Assembly (NCBI GenBank): GCA_030620655.1
Contig: JAUXEH010000019.1
Span: forward strand, 1 to 17,270
Reading direction: 5' to 3'
DNA length: 17,270 nt
Origin: Candidatus Aminicenantota bacterium
GTDB taxonomy: Bacteria > Acidobacteriota > Aminicenantia > Aminicenantales > Aminicenantaceae
Positions within the stretch are counted from its first letter, which is position 1; each line of letters starts with the position of its first letter. The notes under the pieces are model-generated. The model made no database searches. It was not told the DNA's origin and worked only from the letters and a program-made list of their open reading frames with translations. A program made the translations under genes and the position numbers. Positions 1 to 7,438 of the stretch are shown in pieces.

Positions 1-943
1 CATACCAGAGGGAAAGGTCCCGGCCCAGCAGGCGCTCCAGCCTGGCGGTGTCCTCACGCGAACCCTCCAGGAACCTCCGCCTCAGTTCAGCGTCGAACGG
101 CTCCCGCATCAGGGACAGGTTTTTGATCCTGTATTTCAAAGGGGCGCGGACCCGGCGCGGCAGGAATGGTTTGACAAAAGCTTTAAAGAGATTGGGCGTG
201 AAGACAAGGTCCAGGACGACGTCCGCCACCTTCCCCTTGGGCCGTCCGGAGACATTGACCCTGCGCTGATTCACGCGCCCTTCCGGAGGAGTAACTCCCA
301 AAAAATCGAACAGGGAGAAGATGTTTTCATCGACGCGTTGGAAAAATTCTTCGAAGATTATCACCCGGACATGGTCGAATCGATCCAGATAGGTTTTGAC
401 CGGAGCGTAGTACCGGCTGAATCCCTCGTAATCAAAGGAGAGAGAAAGGTTGGCTTTCTTCCGGCAGGACACGACTTCGGGTCGGATGGCGGATTCAAAA
501 TCCATGTCCTCTCTCCGCTCGGTCTTTTTCTGCAGGTATTGGGACCAGGCGCGGTCGGCGGGATTCCGCAGGGCGATGATGATCTTGACGTCTCTGAGGA
601 GGTCCCCGTAAAGGGCCTGCATGTTGGCGATGACATGCTTATGGTCCGACAGATACCAGGCGGAAGCCTCTCCCAGGATCTGACCCGCGCGTGCCGGCCG
701 GAAGAGATCAATATACTCGTCCGGGTCCGAGGTCTCCCAACCCATCGGCGTGTTCGAACCCTGGCTCTCCATGATCGGTTCCCGGTGCCAGCAGGAAAAG
801 AACATGGGCTCCTTTTCGAGCGGCATGAATATGCGGGGATGCGCGGAAAAGTAGGAATAGAGAGTGGAGGTCCCGCAGCGGGGCGCCCCCACGATAAAAA
901 AATCCGGCAAAGAGACAGATGTTCCGTTGTAATCGACCAGCAT
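1..943 (-). CDS. Sulfotransferase-family protein, 3' end beyond window
   Basis: This reading frame shows a PAPS-dependent sulfotransferase, which moves a sulfuryl group from 3'-phosphoadenylyl sulfate to an acceptor; the acceptor cannot be deduced. The 5'-phosphosulfate loop GAPRCGTST is at residues 19-27 after a hydrophobic beta strand (FFIVGAP). The 3'-phosphate-binding motif RNPADRAWSQY is at about 126-136, in the form typical of the heparan-sulfate-like Sulfotransfer family. At least 314 codons are present without a stop, near the usual family length of about 300, so little is missing. The ATG at 943 is chosen because it puts the P-loop near the N terminus. The frame stays open upstream, and a TTG at 1030 would add a hydrophobic leader (NFFLDWFSLFWSLLF), so the start is uncertain; neither site has a strong Shine-Dalgarno. 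It follows dnaN by about 150 bases on the same strand, an unusual neighbour. It may modify surface polysaccharide or lipid (inference). Confidence 0.85.
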   Translation of the reverse strand, partial: MLVDYNGTSVSLPDFFIVGAPRCGTSTLYSYFSAHPRIFMPLEKEPMFFSCWHREPIMESQGSNTPMGWETSDPDEYIDLFRPARAGQILGEASAWYLSDHKHVIANMQALYGDLLRDVKIIIALRNPADRAWSQYLQKKTERREDMDFESAIRPEVVSCRKKANLSLSFDYEGFSRYYAPVKTYLDRFDHVRVIIFEEFFQRVDENIFSLFDFLGVTPPEGRVNQRRVNVSGRPKGKVADVVLDLVFTPNLFKAFVKPFLPRRVRAPLKYRIKNLSLMREPFDAELRRRFLEGSREDTARLERLLGRDLSLWY

Positions 944-1068
944 ATGCCCGTAGAGTCCGTAAGCTCGTGAATTATCCAGATTAAATAATAAGGACCAGAA
1001 TAAACTAAACCAATCCAGGAAAAAATTCAAGTATTCCGCTGAGCTGACAGGGTGAGGGGCACTAGAGT

Positions 1069-1077
1069 GGGGGGGGG
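1069..1077. repeat. Nine-G homopolymer between dnaN and the sulfotransferase gene
   Basis: This is an uninterrupted run of nine G on the plus strand, so nine C in the direction of transcription. It lies in the gap after dnaN and upstream of the sulfotransferase. It falls inside the open N-terminal extension of that frame, so a length change would alter an upstream start but not the ATG at 943. Confidence 0.8.
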
Positions 1078-1092
1078 TGGCCTGGATGGCGG

Positions 1093-2193
1093 TCAGATCT
1101 TCATCGGCATGAGGACATATTTGTAATCGATCTCATCATCTTCATTCGTACGCATGAGGATGGCGCTGTTTTCATCCTTCAGCTCGATCCAGACTTTTTC
1201 GATCTTGACTGTCGTCAGAAAATCCAGCAGATACTGCGCATTGAAGCCGACCTCGAATTCCGCGCCCTCGTATTCTATGCCGACCTCGTCCCTGGCTTCC
1301 CCCAGCTCCGGATTGGAGGAGAAGAGGACGATCCGGTCTTTCTGGATGCTGAATTTGATGCCCTTGGACCGCTCCGCCGACAGCAAAGAAACCCGCCGAA
1401 TGGCATCCGCAACCTCCTCCCGGTCAAGGATAACAGTGTAGGGGTTGTCTTCCGGGATGACCGCCTCATAGTTGGGGAATTTTCCTTCTATGACCCGTGA
1501 GATCAGGGTCCTGTTCTGTACCCGGAAGAAGAGGTTGTTCTCATCCATGTCGAAATTTAGGTTAGAGTCATCGAATTTCCTCAGCTCGTTCAGTGTTTTC
1601 TTGGATATGATACCCCGGATCTCCTGTCCCACCTCCAGCGTTTCCAGGGGCATACGGGTGTAGGCCAGGCGGTGCCCGTCGGTGCTTATCAGTTCGATGC
1701 TGCCGTCTTTGAGGATCATCAAGGCACCATTGAGATAATATCTCTGTTCCTGTGTAATGGCGCAGTAGACTCTGTCGATCATGTCCTTACACTTCTCGAG
1801 CGGGAGGACGATGCTGTTTTCAAACTTGGGTTCGGGGACCTGAGGATAGTCTTCTTTGGGAAGGCAGAGGACCTTGAATTGGCTTGCCCCGGAGATGATC
1901 TCCAGCATGTGGTTCTCGTTCTGTTCGAAACGGACATCCGCGGCCGCGGAAAGCGACTTCACGATCTCGAAGATCTTCTTGCCGGACACCGTGACGGCTC
2001 CAGCCTGCTCCACCTCTGCGTCGAAATGGGTCTTTAGTCCCACTTCAAGGTCGGTTCCCGTCAGCTCCACATGGTTGTCAGCGGCCACGATCAGTATATT
2101 CGCCAAGATCGGCATTGTGTTTCTCTTTTCCACTATCCCCTGCAGGAGTTGGAGTTCGCTCAGTATGTCGTCTTTTGCGATCGAAAATTTCAT
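1093..2193 (-). CDS. dnaN: DNA polymerase III subunit beta (sliding clamp)
   Basis: This is the processivity clamp, a homodimeric ring that encircles DNA and tethers DNA polymerase III and other replication and repair factors. The 366-residue length is normal for the bacterial clamp, and recognisable sequence of all three clamp folds is present. Landmarks are the N-terminal LSELQLLQGIVEKRNTMPIL, the domain-2 segment YYLNGALMIL followed by STDGHRLAY, and the C-terminal tail ending YVLMPMKI; the MPM tail normally lines the partner-binding pocket. The ATG at 2193 is preceded by a good Shine-Dalgarno (AGGTGG, about 4 bases upstream). The gene follows dnaA by 114 bases on the same strand, the classic dnaA-dnaN order. 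recF, which usually comes next, is absent. Confidence 0.97.
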   Translation of the reverse strand: MKFSIAKDDILSELQLLQGIVEKRNTMPILANILIVAADNHVELTGTDLEVGLKTHFDAEVEQAGAVTVSGKKIFEIVKSLSAAADVRFEQNENHMLEIISGASQFKVLCLPKEDYPQVPEPKFENSIVLPLEKCKDMIDRVYCAITQEQRYYLNGALMILKDGSIELISTDGHRLAYTRMPLETLEVGQEIRGIISKKTLNELRKFDDSNLNFDMDENNLFFRVQNRTLISRVIEGKFPNYEAVIPEDNPYTVILDREEVADAIRRVSLLSAERSKGIKFSIQKDRIVLFSSNPELGEARDEVGIEYEGAEFEVGFNAQYLLDFLTTVKIEKVWIELKDENSAILMRTNEDDEIDYKYVLMPMKI

Positions 2194-2307
2194 TTTTCCA
2201 CCTTTCCTCAGCCTTTATTCTTTCTTTATATGTATATATGTTAGGTTATGTAATAAGAATAAGAATTGCAAATAAAATGTGTACAACCTGAGTATCTCAC
2301 TGATTCC
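2194..2307. other. AT-rich dnaA-dnaN spacer, possible origin unwinding region
   Basis: This 114-base spacer is much richer in A and T than the genes around it. It contains alternating runs such as TATATGTATATATG (2228-2241) and TAATAAGAATAAGAA (2251-2265), the second a trinucleotide-like pattern loosely resembling a DnaA-trio. At 2278-2286, TGTGTACAA is the reverse of TTGTACACA, one mismatch from the DnaA-box consensus TTWTNCACA. dnaA-dnaN spacers are a known site of oriC or of its unwinding element. That role is inferred here from position and composition. The dnaN Shine-Dalgarno lies at its left end. Confidence 0.45.
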
Positions 2308-3639
2308 TTAGTGGATATAGCTGATAATTTTGTTCAATTCTCTGTTGAATTCAGAGTCTTCTTCTCTGAGTTTCTCGATCTTGCGTATACTGTGGATGAC
2401 AGTTGTGTGATGTTTTCCACCGAATTTTTTGCCGATTTCCGGCAGTGAAGTTTTGGTAAGCTCTTTGGAGATATACATAGCCACCTGACGCGGAAAAGCT
2501 ATCTTGGGTGAGTTGTTGCGTGCCTTGAGCTGCGTGAGCTTGATCTTGTAATGGCGGGCCACCAGTTTCTGGATCTTGTCAATGGTGACCATGGTGGCGG
2601 ATGAATCCAGGAGCCCTTTGAGCGCCTCCTTGGCCAGGTCGAGATCGATAGGTTCCCCCTTGAGCGACGCATAGGCGATCACGCGGCGGAGATAGCCTTC
2701 CAGCTCCCGGATGTTGGAGTGAACCTTGTCAGCGATGTAGAGGGCCACGCTTTCGGATAGGAATATTTCCTCCATCTCGGACTTTTGCTTGAGGATCGCG
2801 ATCCGGGTTTCGATATCCGGGGGCTTCATGTCGGCGATCAGCCCCCATTCGAACCTGGAGCTGAAGCGCTCTTCCAGATTCGGGATTTCTTTGGGTGGAC
2901 AATCGCTGGTGATGACGATCTGTTTTTGGCTGTCGTACAAGTGGTTGAAGGTGTGGAAGAATTCTTCCTTGGTCCTTTCTCTGCCGGCCAGGTAATGTAT
3001 GTCATCCATGAGCAGAACATCGATGCTGCGGTATTTCTGCCGGAAATCCAGGACCTTGCCGTACTGGAGGTGGTTGATAAGGTCATTCATGAACTTTTCC
3101 GTGGTGACATACAGGACCTTGAGGCGCCGGTTGTCTTTGAGGACATGGTGTCCGATGGCGTTCATGAGGTGGGTTTTACCCAGCCCGGCACCGCCGTAGA
3201 TGTACAGCGGGTTGTAGGATTCTGCGGGCTTCTTCACCACGGCCGAGGAGGCGGCATGCGCAAACTGGTTGCAGGATCCCACCACGAAGTTTTCGAAGGT
3301 GTAATTGGGATTAAGGTTGGGATTGAGGAGGGATCCGTACTTCGAGCGGCGTTCATGGGGAGAGCGGCGCATGAAGGACGTGGGGGTGTCGTCATAGATG
3401 TATTTGATGTCATAGGCTTTGTCATAGAGCTCGCGGGAACAGGCGTTGATCAGGCTGGAGTAATGAAAGGACAGCCAGTCCTTGAAATATGAGTTGGGGA
3501 CCTTGATGTATAGTGCATCGTTCTCCTGGCCGATATAGACAGTGGGTTCGAACCAGGTTTCATAGCTTTTCTGATCGATGCGGTTTTCTATTTCACCGCG
3601 TATTTGGAGCCAAAGGTTCGTTTTTTCAGAAGGTTGCAT
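2308..3639 (-). CDS. dnaA: Chromosomal replication initiator protein DnaA
   Basis: DnaA is the AAA+ initiator that binds DnaA boxes at oriC, melts the origin and loads the helicase. From ATG 3639 it has 443 residues, a typical length. Domain I holds QKSYETWFEP (residues 23-32). The AAA+ core follows, with Walker A GGAGLGKTH (149-157), Walker B VLLMDDIH (208-215), sensor-1 ITSDCPP (243-249) and the RFSSRFEWGL segment with the arginine-finger region (258-267). Domain IV is the C-terminal helix-turn-helix with the signature GGKHHTTVIHS (407-417). In most DnaA proteins the fourth residue of that signature is Asp; here it is His410. A GTG at 3672 gives an in-frame 11-residue extension, but the ATG matches the family start better. 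Neither has a clear Shine-Dalgarno. DnaA-box-like sites around the start suggest autoregulation. Confidence 0.97.
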   Translation of the reverse strand: MQPSEKTNLWLQIRGEIENRIDQKSYETWFEPTVYIGQENDALYIKVPNSYFKDWLSFHYSSLINACSRELYDKAYDIKYIYDDTPTSFMRRSPHERRSKYGSLLNPNLNPNYTFENFVVGSCNQFAHAASSAVVKKPAESYNPLYIYGGAGLGKTHLMNAIGHHVLKDNRRLKVLYVTTEKFMNDLINHLQYGKVLDFRQKYRSIDVLLMDDIHYLAGRERTKEEFFHTFNHLYDSQKQIVITSDCPPKEIPNLEERFSSRFEWGLIADMKPPDIETRIAILKQKSEMEEIFLSESVALYIADKVHSNIRELEGYLRRVIAYASLKGEPIDLDLAKEALKGLLDSSATMVTIDKIQKLVARHYKIKLTQLKARNNSPKIAFPRQVAMYISKELTKTSLPEIGKKFGGKHHTTVIHSIRKIEKLREEDSEFNRELNKIISYIH

Positions 3640-3652
3640 GACGGCCCCCGAG

Positions 3653-3684
3653 TTTTCCACAGAAATATCCACAGATGTGGAAAA
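3653..3684. promoter_or_regulatory. Cluster of three DnaA-box-like sites at the dnaA 5' end
   Basis: Three 9-mers lie within 32 bases. TTTTCCACA (3653-3661) and, on the other strand, TTTTCCACA (3676-3684) both fit TTWTNCACA exactly. ATATCCACA (3665-3673) has one mismatch. They lie between the predicted promoters and the dnaA ATG, overlapping the alternative GTG start. Such clusters serve as DnaA autoregulatory sites or as part of oriC; which applies here is not shown by the sequence. Confidence 0.65.
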
Positions 3685-3701
3685 TTATTAGCCCTCAAAA
3701 A

Positions 3702-3730
3702 TATATATTTGATCCCGCCTGGGAATGCAA
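3702..3730 (-). promoter_or_regulatory. Predicted sigma70-like promoter P2 of dnaA
   Basis: Read on the minus strand, TTGCAT (3730-3725) is followed after 17 bases by TATATA (3707-3702), close to TTGACA/TATAAT spacing and sequence. It is the nearer of two tandem promoters and would start transcription just upstream of the DnaA-box cluster, so bound DnaA could block elongation or initiation. Confidence 0.45.
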
Positions 3731-3740
3731 AAGCTCAGGT

Positions 3741-3769
3741 ATAATAGCACCCTTGTTTGGTGAATGCAA
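3741..3769 (-). promoter_or_regulatory. Predicted sigma70-like promoter P1 of dnaA
   Basis: On the minus strand TTGCAT (3769-3764) and TATTAT (3746-3741) are separated by 17 bases. The -10 matches five of six consensus bases. It shares the -35 hexamer and flank (TTGCATTC) with P2, 39 bases further on, giving two matching promoters in tandem. Confidence 0.5.
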
Positions 3770-3789
3770 TGAAAAATGGGAAAAATAAA

Positions 3790-6753
3790 TCAGAAGTCGA
3801 AACCGATCCAGAATTTAGTCCGCCACCCTGTTATCACGTTCCAGTCGAACGGTGATTTCAACGTTTCCCAAGCCAATCCTTTGACGAAATCGACGTGCAT
3901 GGGCATCCCCAAGAAGAAAAATTCGACTCCGAAACCGAAGGAACCCATGGCTTCAGCTAGGATAAATTCCGGGCTCCCGTCGGGGGTCACGATGGGGAAA
4001 TAAAACAACGCGGGATTGTTTCCCAGTTTGCTGCGCGTGACATCGAAGAACCCGGTAGCCCGGACCGGGCCGAAGGGCCCCAGCAGGGTGAGGGCCCTGC
4101 TGACCAGGGGGATGCGGAACTCCAAGTTCGCGTACCAGCCCTCGGTCCCGATGATGCTGTAGAAATAGGCGGACCTCACCTCGTTGTTCCCGCCCCAGTA
4201 GTTCACGTAGGGGTTCTTGCCGCGACTGATAAAACCGTTGATTCGGAAGGCGAACAGGGTGTCGCCGCCCAGATAAATGTACTGACGATAATCCAGTGAG
4301 GCGGAGGTGCTTTGGAGGAAGGCATCGGAGAAGGGGATGGTTTGGGTGAGGGAGAGGCGGAAGGTGTTGCCTTTGGCCGGGCCGTAGCTCTTGAAACGCG
4401 TGGTCTCCCCCACCAGGGCCAGGGAGAAGGGGACCATGTTGCCGTTGTAGAAATAGCCGTACCCGCCGACCCTGGGATCGACGATCTGGTTCATGTAGGG
4501 GTTGTAGAAATTTTCTTTGTAATAGGTGTAGCCCGCGCTGGCCTCCAGCCGGTAATAGGTGTTGAACGGATAGGCGCCCATCACCGAGACTCCGGAGATC
4601 TCCCGCGTTGCCATGGCGTCGCGGTAGCTGAGAAGGTAATACAGGCTGGGATCGTAGTAGGCATAGGGGGGATAATAGAACACCGTGTAGGCATAGGCCC
4701 GTGCCATCCACTGGAAGCGGTTCTTCAGGTTTGCATAGGACAGGGAATAGTTGCGGAAGCTTCGCACCTGGTAGGCCGTGAAGTTGAACATGTGGTCGTG
4801 GAACAGGTCGGCGAACGTTATGGCGGATCCGCCGTAGATGGAGCCGTCGGTGGAAACGATGGCCTCGACGGGGGGCCGCCCAACGATGTACAGCTTGCCC
4901 AATCCCGTGTATTCCCCGATTTTCTCATTGTCGATCTCGATTTTTACGGAAGGCTCGAACCGTTCATACTGTTCCTCGGGCTCTAATTCGTCCGCCCGGA
5001 CGGTCCTTTCCAGCTCGGGTTCGAATTCACTCTTGAACAGCTGAAAGGCCCCCTTGTTGAATGCGGAGAATATGATCTTCCCTTCTTCCTTGGGATCCGG
5101 AACGGGCAGGAAACAGCCGGTGCGGACATCGGTGTAGCGCAGCATCTCTCCGCTCTCGAGCGAGATTGAGTAGATGTTGAAAGCGTCCCGCATGTCGCCC
5201 GTGAAGAAGATCTCACGTGAGTCCCGCGAGAACTCGGGTGTTATGGTATTGCCGCGGCCGAAAGTCAGCTGTGTCTTTTTCTTGAGGTTGCCCGACGGGG
5301 AGACGAAGAGCTTATCAAAAGCATCGAGCCGAATGGTATAGGCGAGCAGCTTCCCGTCGGGAGAGACGGTCACGGCTTTTTCGAACAGCTCATCCTGCGT
5401 CAGGTTGATGGTGTTAGCGGTCTCCAGATTGACCGAGAAGAGGTCACGCTGGCCGCCCTTGAAAGCCGTGAACAGCAGCTCCCGGTCTCCGGGAAAAAAA
5501 GCGGGAGAGGAAGGCACATCCTGGTCAAGGGGAATCCTCTTGAGCATGCTTCCGGAGAGCACATCCACCAGGAACAGCGCATGTTTGTGGCCGGCGCGGG
5601 CGAAGAAGGCGACCGTATCTCCATCGTGTGACCAGGCCAGGTCCTTCCCGTAGGAGGGCTCGATCTCGAACTTGATGGAGGTGTATTTCAGGGAGTACCC
5701 TTTCGTGAGGTTCTTGATGGGCCGCCCGTCCTCCACGCTGAACAGGATAATGTCCAGGTCCAGATCCTTGACGTTGTAGGTGACGGCTGCGACCATGTCG
5801 CCCGAGGGCGACACGGCATGGCTGAAGGCGAACCAGTACTGGTTGACCGGGTATTCCGGGCCGAGTACGATCCCGTAGTTGTCGGGATTCTCCCGGGTGA
5901 CGAAATCCCGGTATTTTTCCCTCAGATGCTTCTTGTACTCGTGCGAGAACTGCCTATTGTCCATTGCAAAGGACTGCATGACCGGATTCATGCGTCCGAC
6001 CAAAGGCGAGTTCTTCATCATCTGCCAGAAGTTGCGCACACCGTTCTTCCCGAACTCAGCCTCGATGAAGTCGTACAGGGCATGGCCGAAATCATAGGCG
6101 GGATCCCGGATGAGAGGATACTGGGAGTACATGATCCCCGCTCCGTTCAATTCCGGGATGCGGTCGTTGAGCACCGCGTCCCGGACGATGAGCTCCGACC
6201 ATGAAGACCAGCGTTCGGTGCTGTATTCGGAGAAACCCTCGAACACCCAAAGCGGAGGCTGGCTCACGGCGTAGACCACCCCGCCCGGGCTCCCCCACAG
6301 GAGGTCGTACTGAAAGATGTGGGAGAGTTCGTGCAGCATGAGGTCGTATAGGTCGTCGAGGGGCATGTCTCCCTGGATGGCAACACGAAAGAGGAGGGGC
6401 TCGGATACACCCAGTGCCCCCTCCGGAGGCCGGAACAGGTTGGACTGCTGGAAGTCGGTGGTCGTCTTGTAGTAGAGCAGCGGGACCTGGGCGGAAAGCT
6501 GGTGTTTGATCTTATCGCTGATCTGGGCGTAGGCGCTCTCCGCGAGTTCTGCGATGGTCTGCAGCATCGCTGTGTCCTTGGTGTAATAATAGATGTCGAA
6601 GTGCTCGGTGGAGTAGAATTCCCAGTTGAAATCGGTGTACATCACGCGGTTCTTTCCGTAAAACTGCGTGTATGCGATCTGGGCAGACAGCGAGCTCGCG
6701 GCCAGGAGGATAAGGGAAAAAGCGAAGAGAGGCCTTCTCGTTCCTGTTCTCAT
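3790..6753 (-). CDS. Exported HExxH metallopeptidase-TolB propeller-outer membrane barrel fusion
   Basis: This 987-residue protein starts at ATG 6753, behind a good Shine-Dalgarno (GAGGAG) and with a signal peptide ending near SLSAQ (residues 20-25). Residues about 30-290 form a peptidase-MA-like domain: HELSH (141-145) is an HExxH zinc motif, and Glu172 in FEGFSEY is the likely third ligand, as in gluzincins. Residues about 300-620 carry repeated SPSGD, SHDGD, SPDGK and SRDSR motifs, each followed by a strand, as in TolB/WD40-like propellers. Residues about 630-987 are rich in aromatic alternating strands with EVRS, LEFRIPL and GPFGPV segments recalling Omp85/BamA barrels, and the chain ends in Phe (WIGFDF), as outer-membrane proteins do. 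It is the third gene of an operon, 13 bases after a lipoprotein gene. The role is unknown: perhaps surface proteolysis, or export or assembly coupled to the barrel (inference). The Arg-Gly of the Omp85 loop motif is Arg-Ser here. Confidence 0.8.
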   Translation of the reverse strand: MRTGTRRPLFAFSLILLAASSLSAQIAYTQFYGKNRVMYTDFNWEFYSTEHFDIYYYTKDTAMLQTIAELAESAYAQISDKIKHQLSAQVPLLYYKTTTDFQQSNLFRPPEGALGVSEPLLFRVAIQGDMPLDDLYDLMLHELSHIFQYDLLWGSPGGVVYAVSQPPLWVFEGFSEYSTERWSSWSELIVRDAVLNDRIPELNGAGIMYSQYPLIRDPAYDFGHALYDFIEAEFGKNGVRNFWQMMKNSPLVGRMNPVMQSFAMDNRQFSHEYKKHLREKYRDFVTRENPDNYGIVLGPEYPVNQYWFAFSHAVSPSGDMVAAVTYNVKDLDLDIILFSVEDGRPIKNLTKGYSLKYTSIKFEIEPSYGKDLAWSHDGDTVAFFARAGHKHALFLVDVLSGSMLKRIPLDQDVPSSPAFFPGDRELLFTAFKGGQRDLFSVNLETANTINLTQDELFEKAVTVSPDGKLLAYTIRLDAFDKLFVSPSGNLKKKTQLTFGRGNTITPEFSRDSREIFFTGDMRDAFNIYSISLESGEMLRYTDVRTGCFLPVPDPKEEGKIIFSAFNKGAFQLFKSEFEPELERTVRADELEPEEQYERFEPSVKIEIDNEKIGEYTGLGKLYIVGRPPVEAIVSTDGSIYGGSAITFADLFHDHMFNFTAYQVRSFRNYSLSYANLKNRFQWMARAYAYTVFYYPPYAYYDPSLYYLLSYRDAMATREISGVSVMGAYPFNTYYRLEASAGYTYYKENFYNPYMNQIVDPRVGGYGYFYNGNMVPFSLALVGETTRFKSYGPAKGNTFRLSLTQTIPFSDAFLQSTSASLDYRQYIYLGGDTLFAFRINGFISRGKNPYVNYWGGNNEVRSAYFYSIIGTEGWYANLEFRIPLVSRALTLLGPFGPVRATGFFDVTRSKLGNNPALFYFPIVTPDGSPEFILAEAMGSFGFGVEFFFLGMPMHVDFVKGLAWETLKSPFDWNVITGWRTKFWIGFDF

Positions 6754-6766
6754 GATTTCTCCTCGA

Positions 6767-7438
6767 TCAGTGGATGATGAGATAGCGGTCTTGGATTTTT
6801 TCTCCCCCCATGATCTCTCGAAAGAACTTCTCCTTGACCTGAAAGGCCAAGTCAAAGAAGGCGAAATACGCCGTCTGGTTGGGATTGGTATATGCGCGGG
6901 TCTCCTTGAATTGCTGGCTGTAGAGGCTGATTCCGGATTCGGAATCGATGATGTGGATCTGCATGTTCAGGCTGTAGAATTTCCGTGTTTTCATATTCTC
7001 CTGTTCGGGGAAGGGGGTTTCGTGTTGCCTGCGGCCCTTGCGGACCAGGGCCTTACGGATTTCCCCGGAGAATTCAGCAGTGCCGGAAAAGATCACCGCC
7101 TTTTTCTTGTCCAGCTCGAGGTTTTTCCAGAAGGCCTGGTCCTCAAACACAGATTCATCGGCGAGGGGGACTGAGAGCAGGTCCACCTGTGTCTCCAGTT
7201 CTACGGCGAGCTCGGTGGAGAGGTAATCCCGGATCTCCCGGTTGAGGTCGAATTCCTCTACCTCGGACTTCAGAAAAAAATCGGCGACCACGACGCCGTC
7301 GAAGTCAGCCAGCCGCACGTCCGCCCGCCGCGGGATCCGGAGCCGCAGGCGGTAGTGGTCGGAGCTGCTGCATGACCACGACACGGCCAGAATCGCCAGC
7401 AGACAAATCGGCCATAGCCCCCTATTTGATCTCAGCAT
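6767..7438 (-). CDS. Predicted lipoprotein of unknown function
   Basis: This gene encodes 223 residues beginning with a lipoprotein-like signal: positive start, hydrophobic stretch PICLLAILAVS, then SWSC with Cys23 as the likely lipidation site (Trp at -2 is not ideal). The mature part has strands and helices such as FDGVVVADFF, LSTELAVEL and IHIIDSESGISLYSQQF. Their order recalls the periplasmic alpha/beta domain of CsgG-, FlgO- and TolB-N-like proteins; this fold guess is weak. The ATG at 7438 is chosen because the signal peptide begins there. It overlaps the preceding TPR gene by 17 bases, which suggests translational coupling, and an AAGGA lies upstream. A frame open further upstream to 7750 only shadows the TPR gene. 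It precedes the metallopeptidase-propeller-barrel gene, so it may be a periplasmic partner of that protein. Confidence 0.7.
   Translation of the reverse strand: MLRSNRGLWPICLLAILAVSWSCSSSDHYRLRLRIPRRADVRLADFDGVVVADFFLKSEVEEFDLNREIRDYLSTELAVELETQVDLLSVPLADESVFEDQAFWKNLELDKKKAVIFSGTAEFSGEIRKALVRKGRRQHETPFPEQENMKTRKFYSLNMQIHIIDSESGISLYSQQFKETRAYTNPNQTAYFAFFDLAFQVKEKFFREIMGGEKIQDRYLIIH

Noticed and set aside
338..970. Plus-strand 210-codon frame
   Set aside because: It is antisense to the sulfotransferase, starts with TTG without a ribosome site, and has no recognisable motif.
3640..3672. GTG start of dnaA at 3672
   Set aside because: It adds 11 residues not typical of DnaA and overlaps the DnaA-box cluster; ATG 3639 is a better family match.
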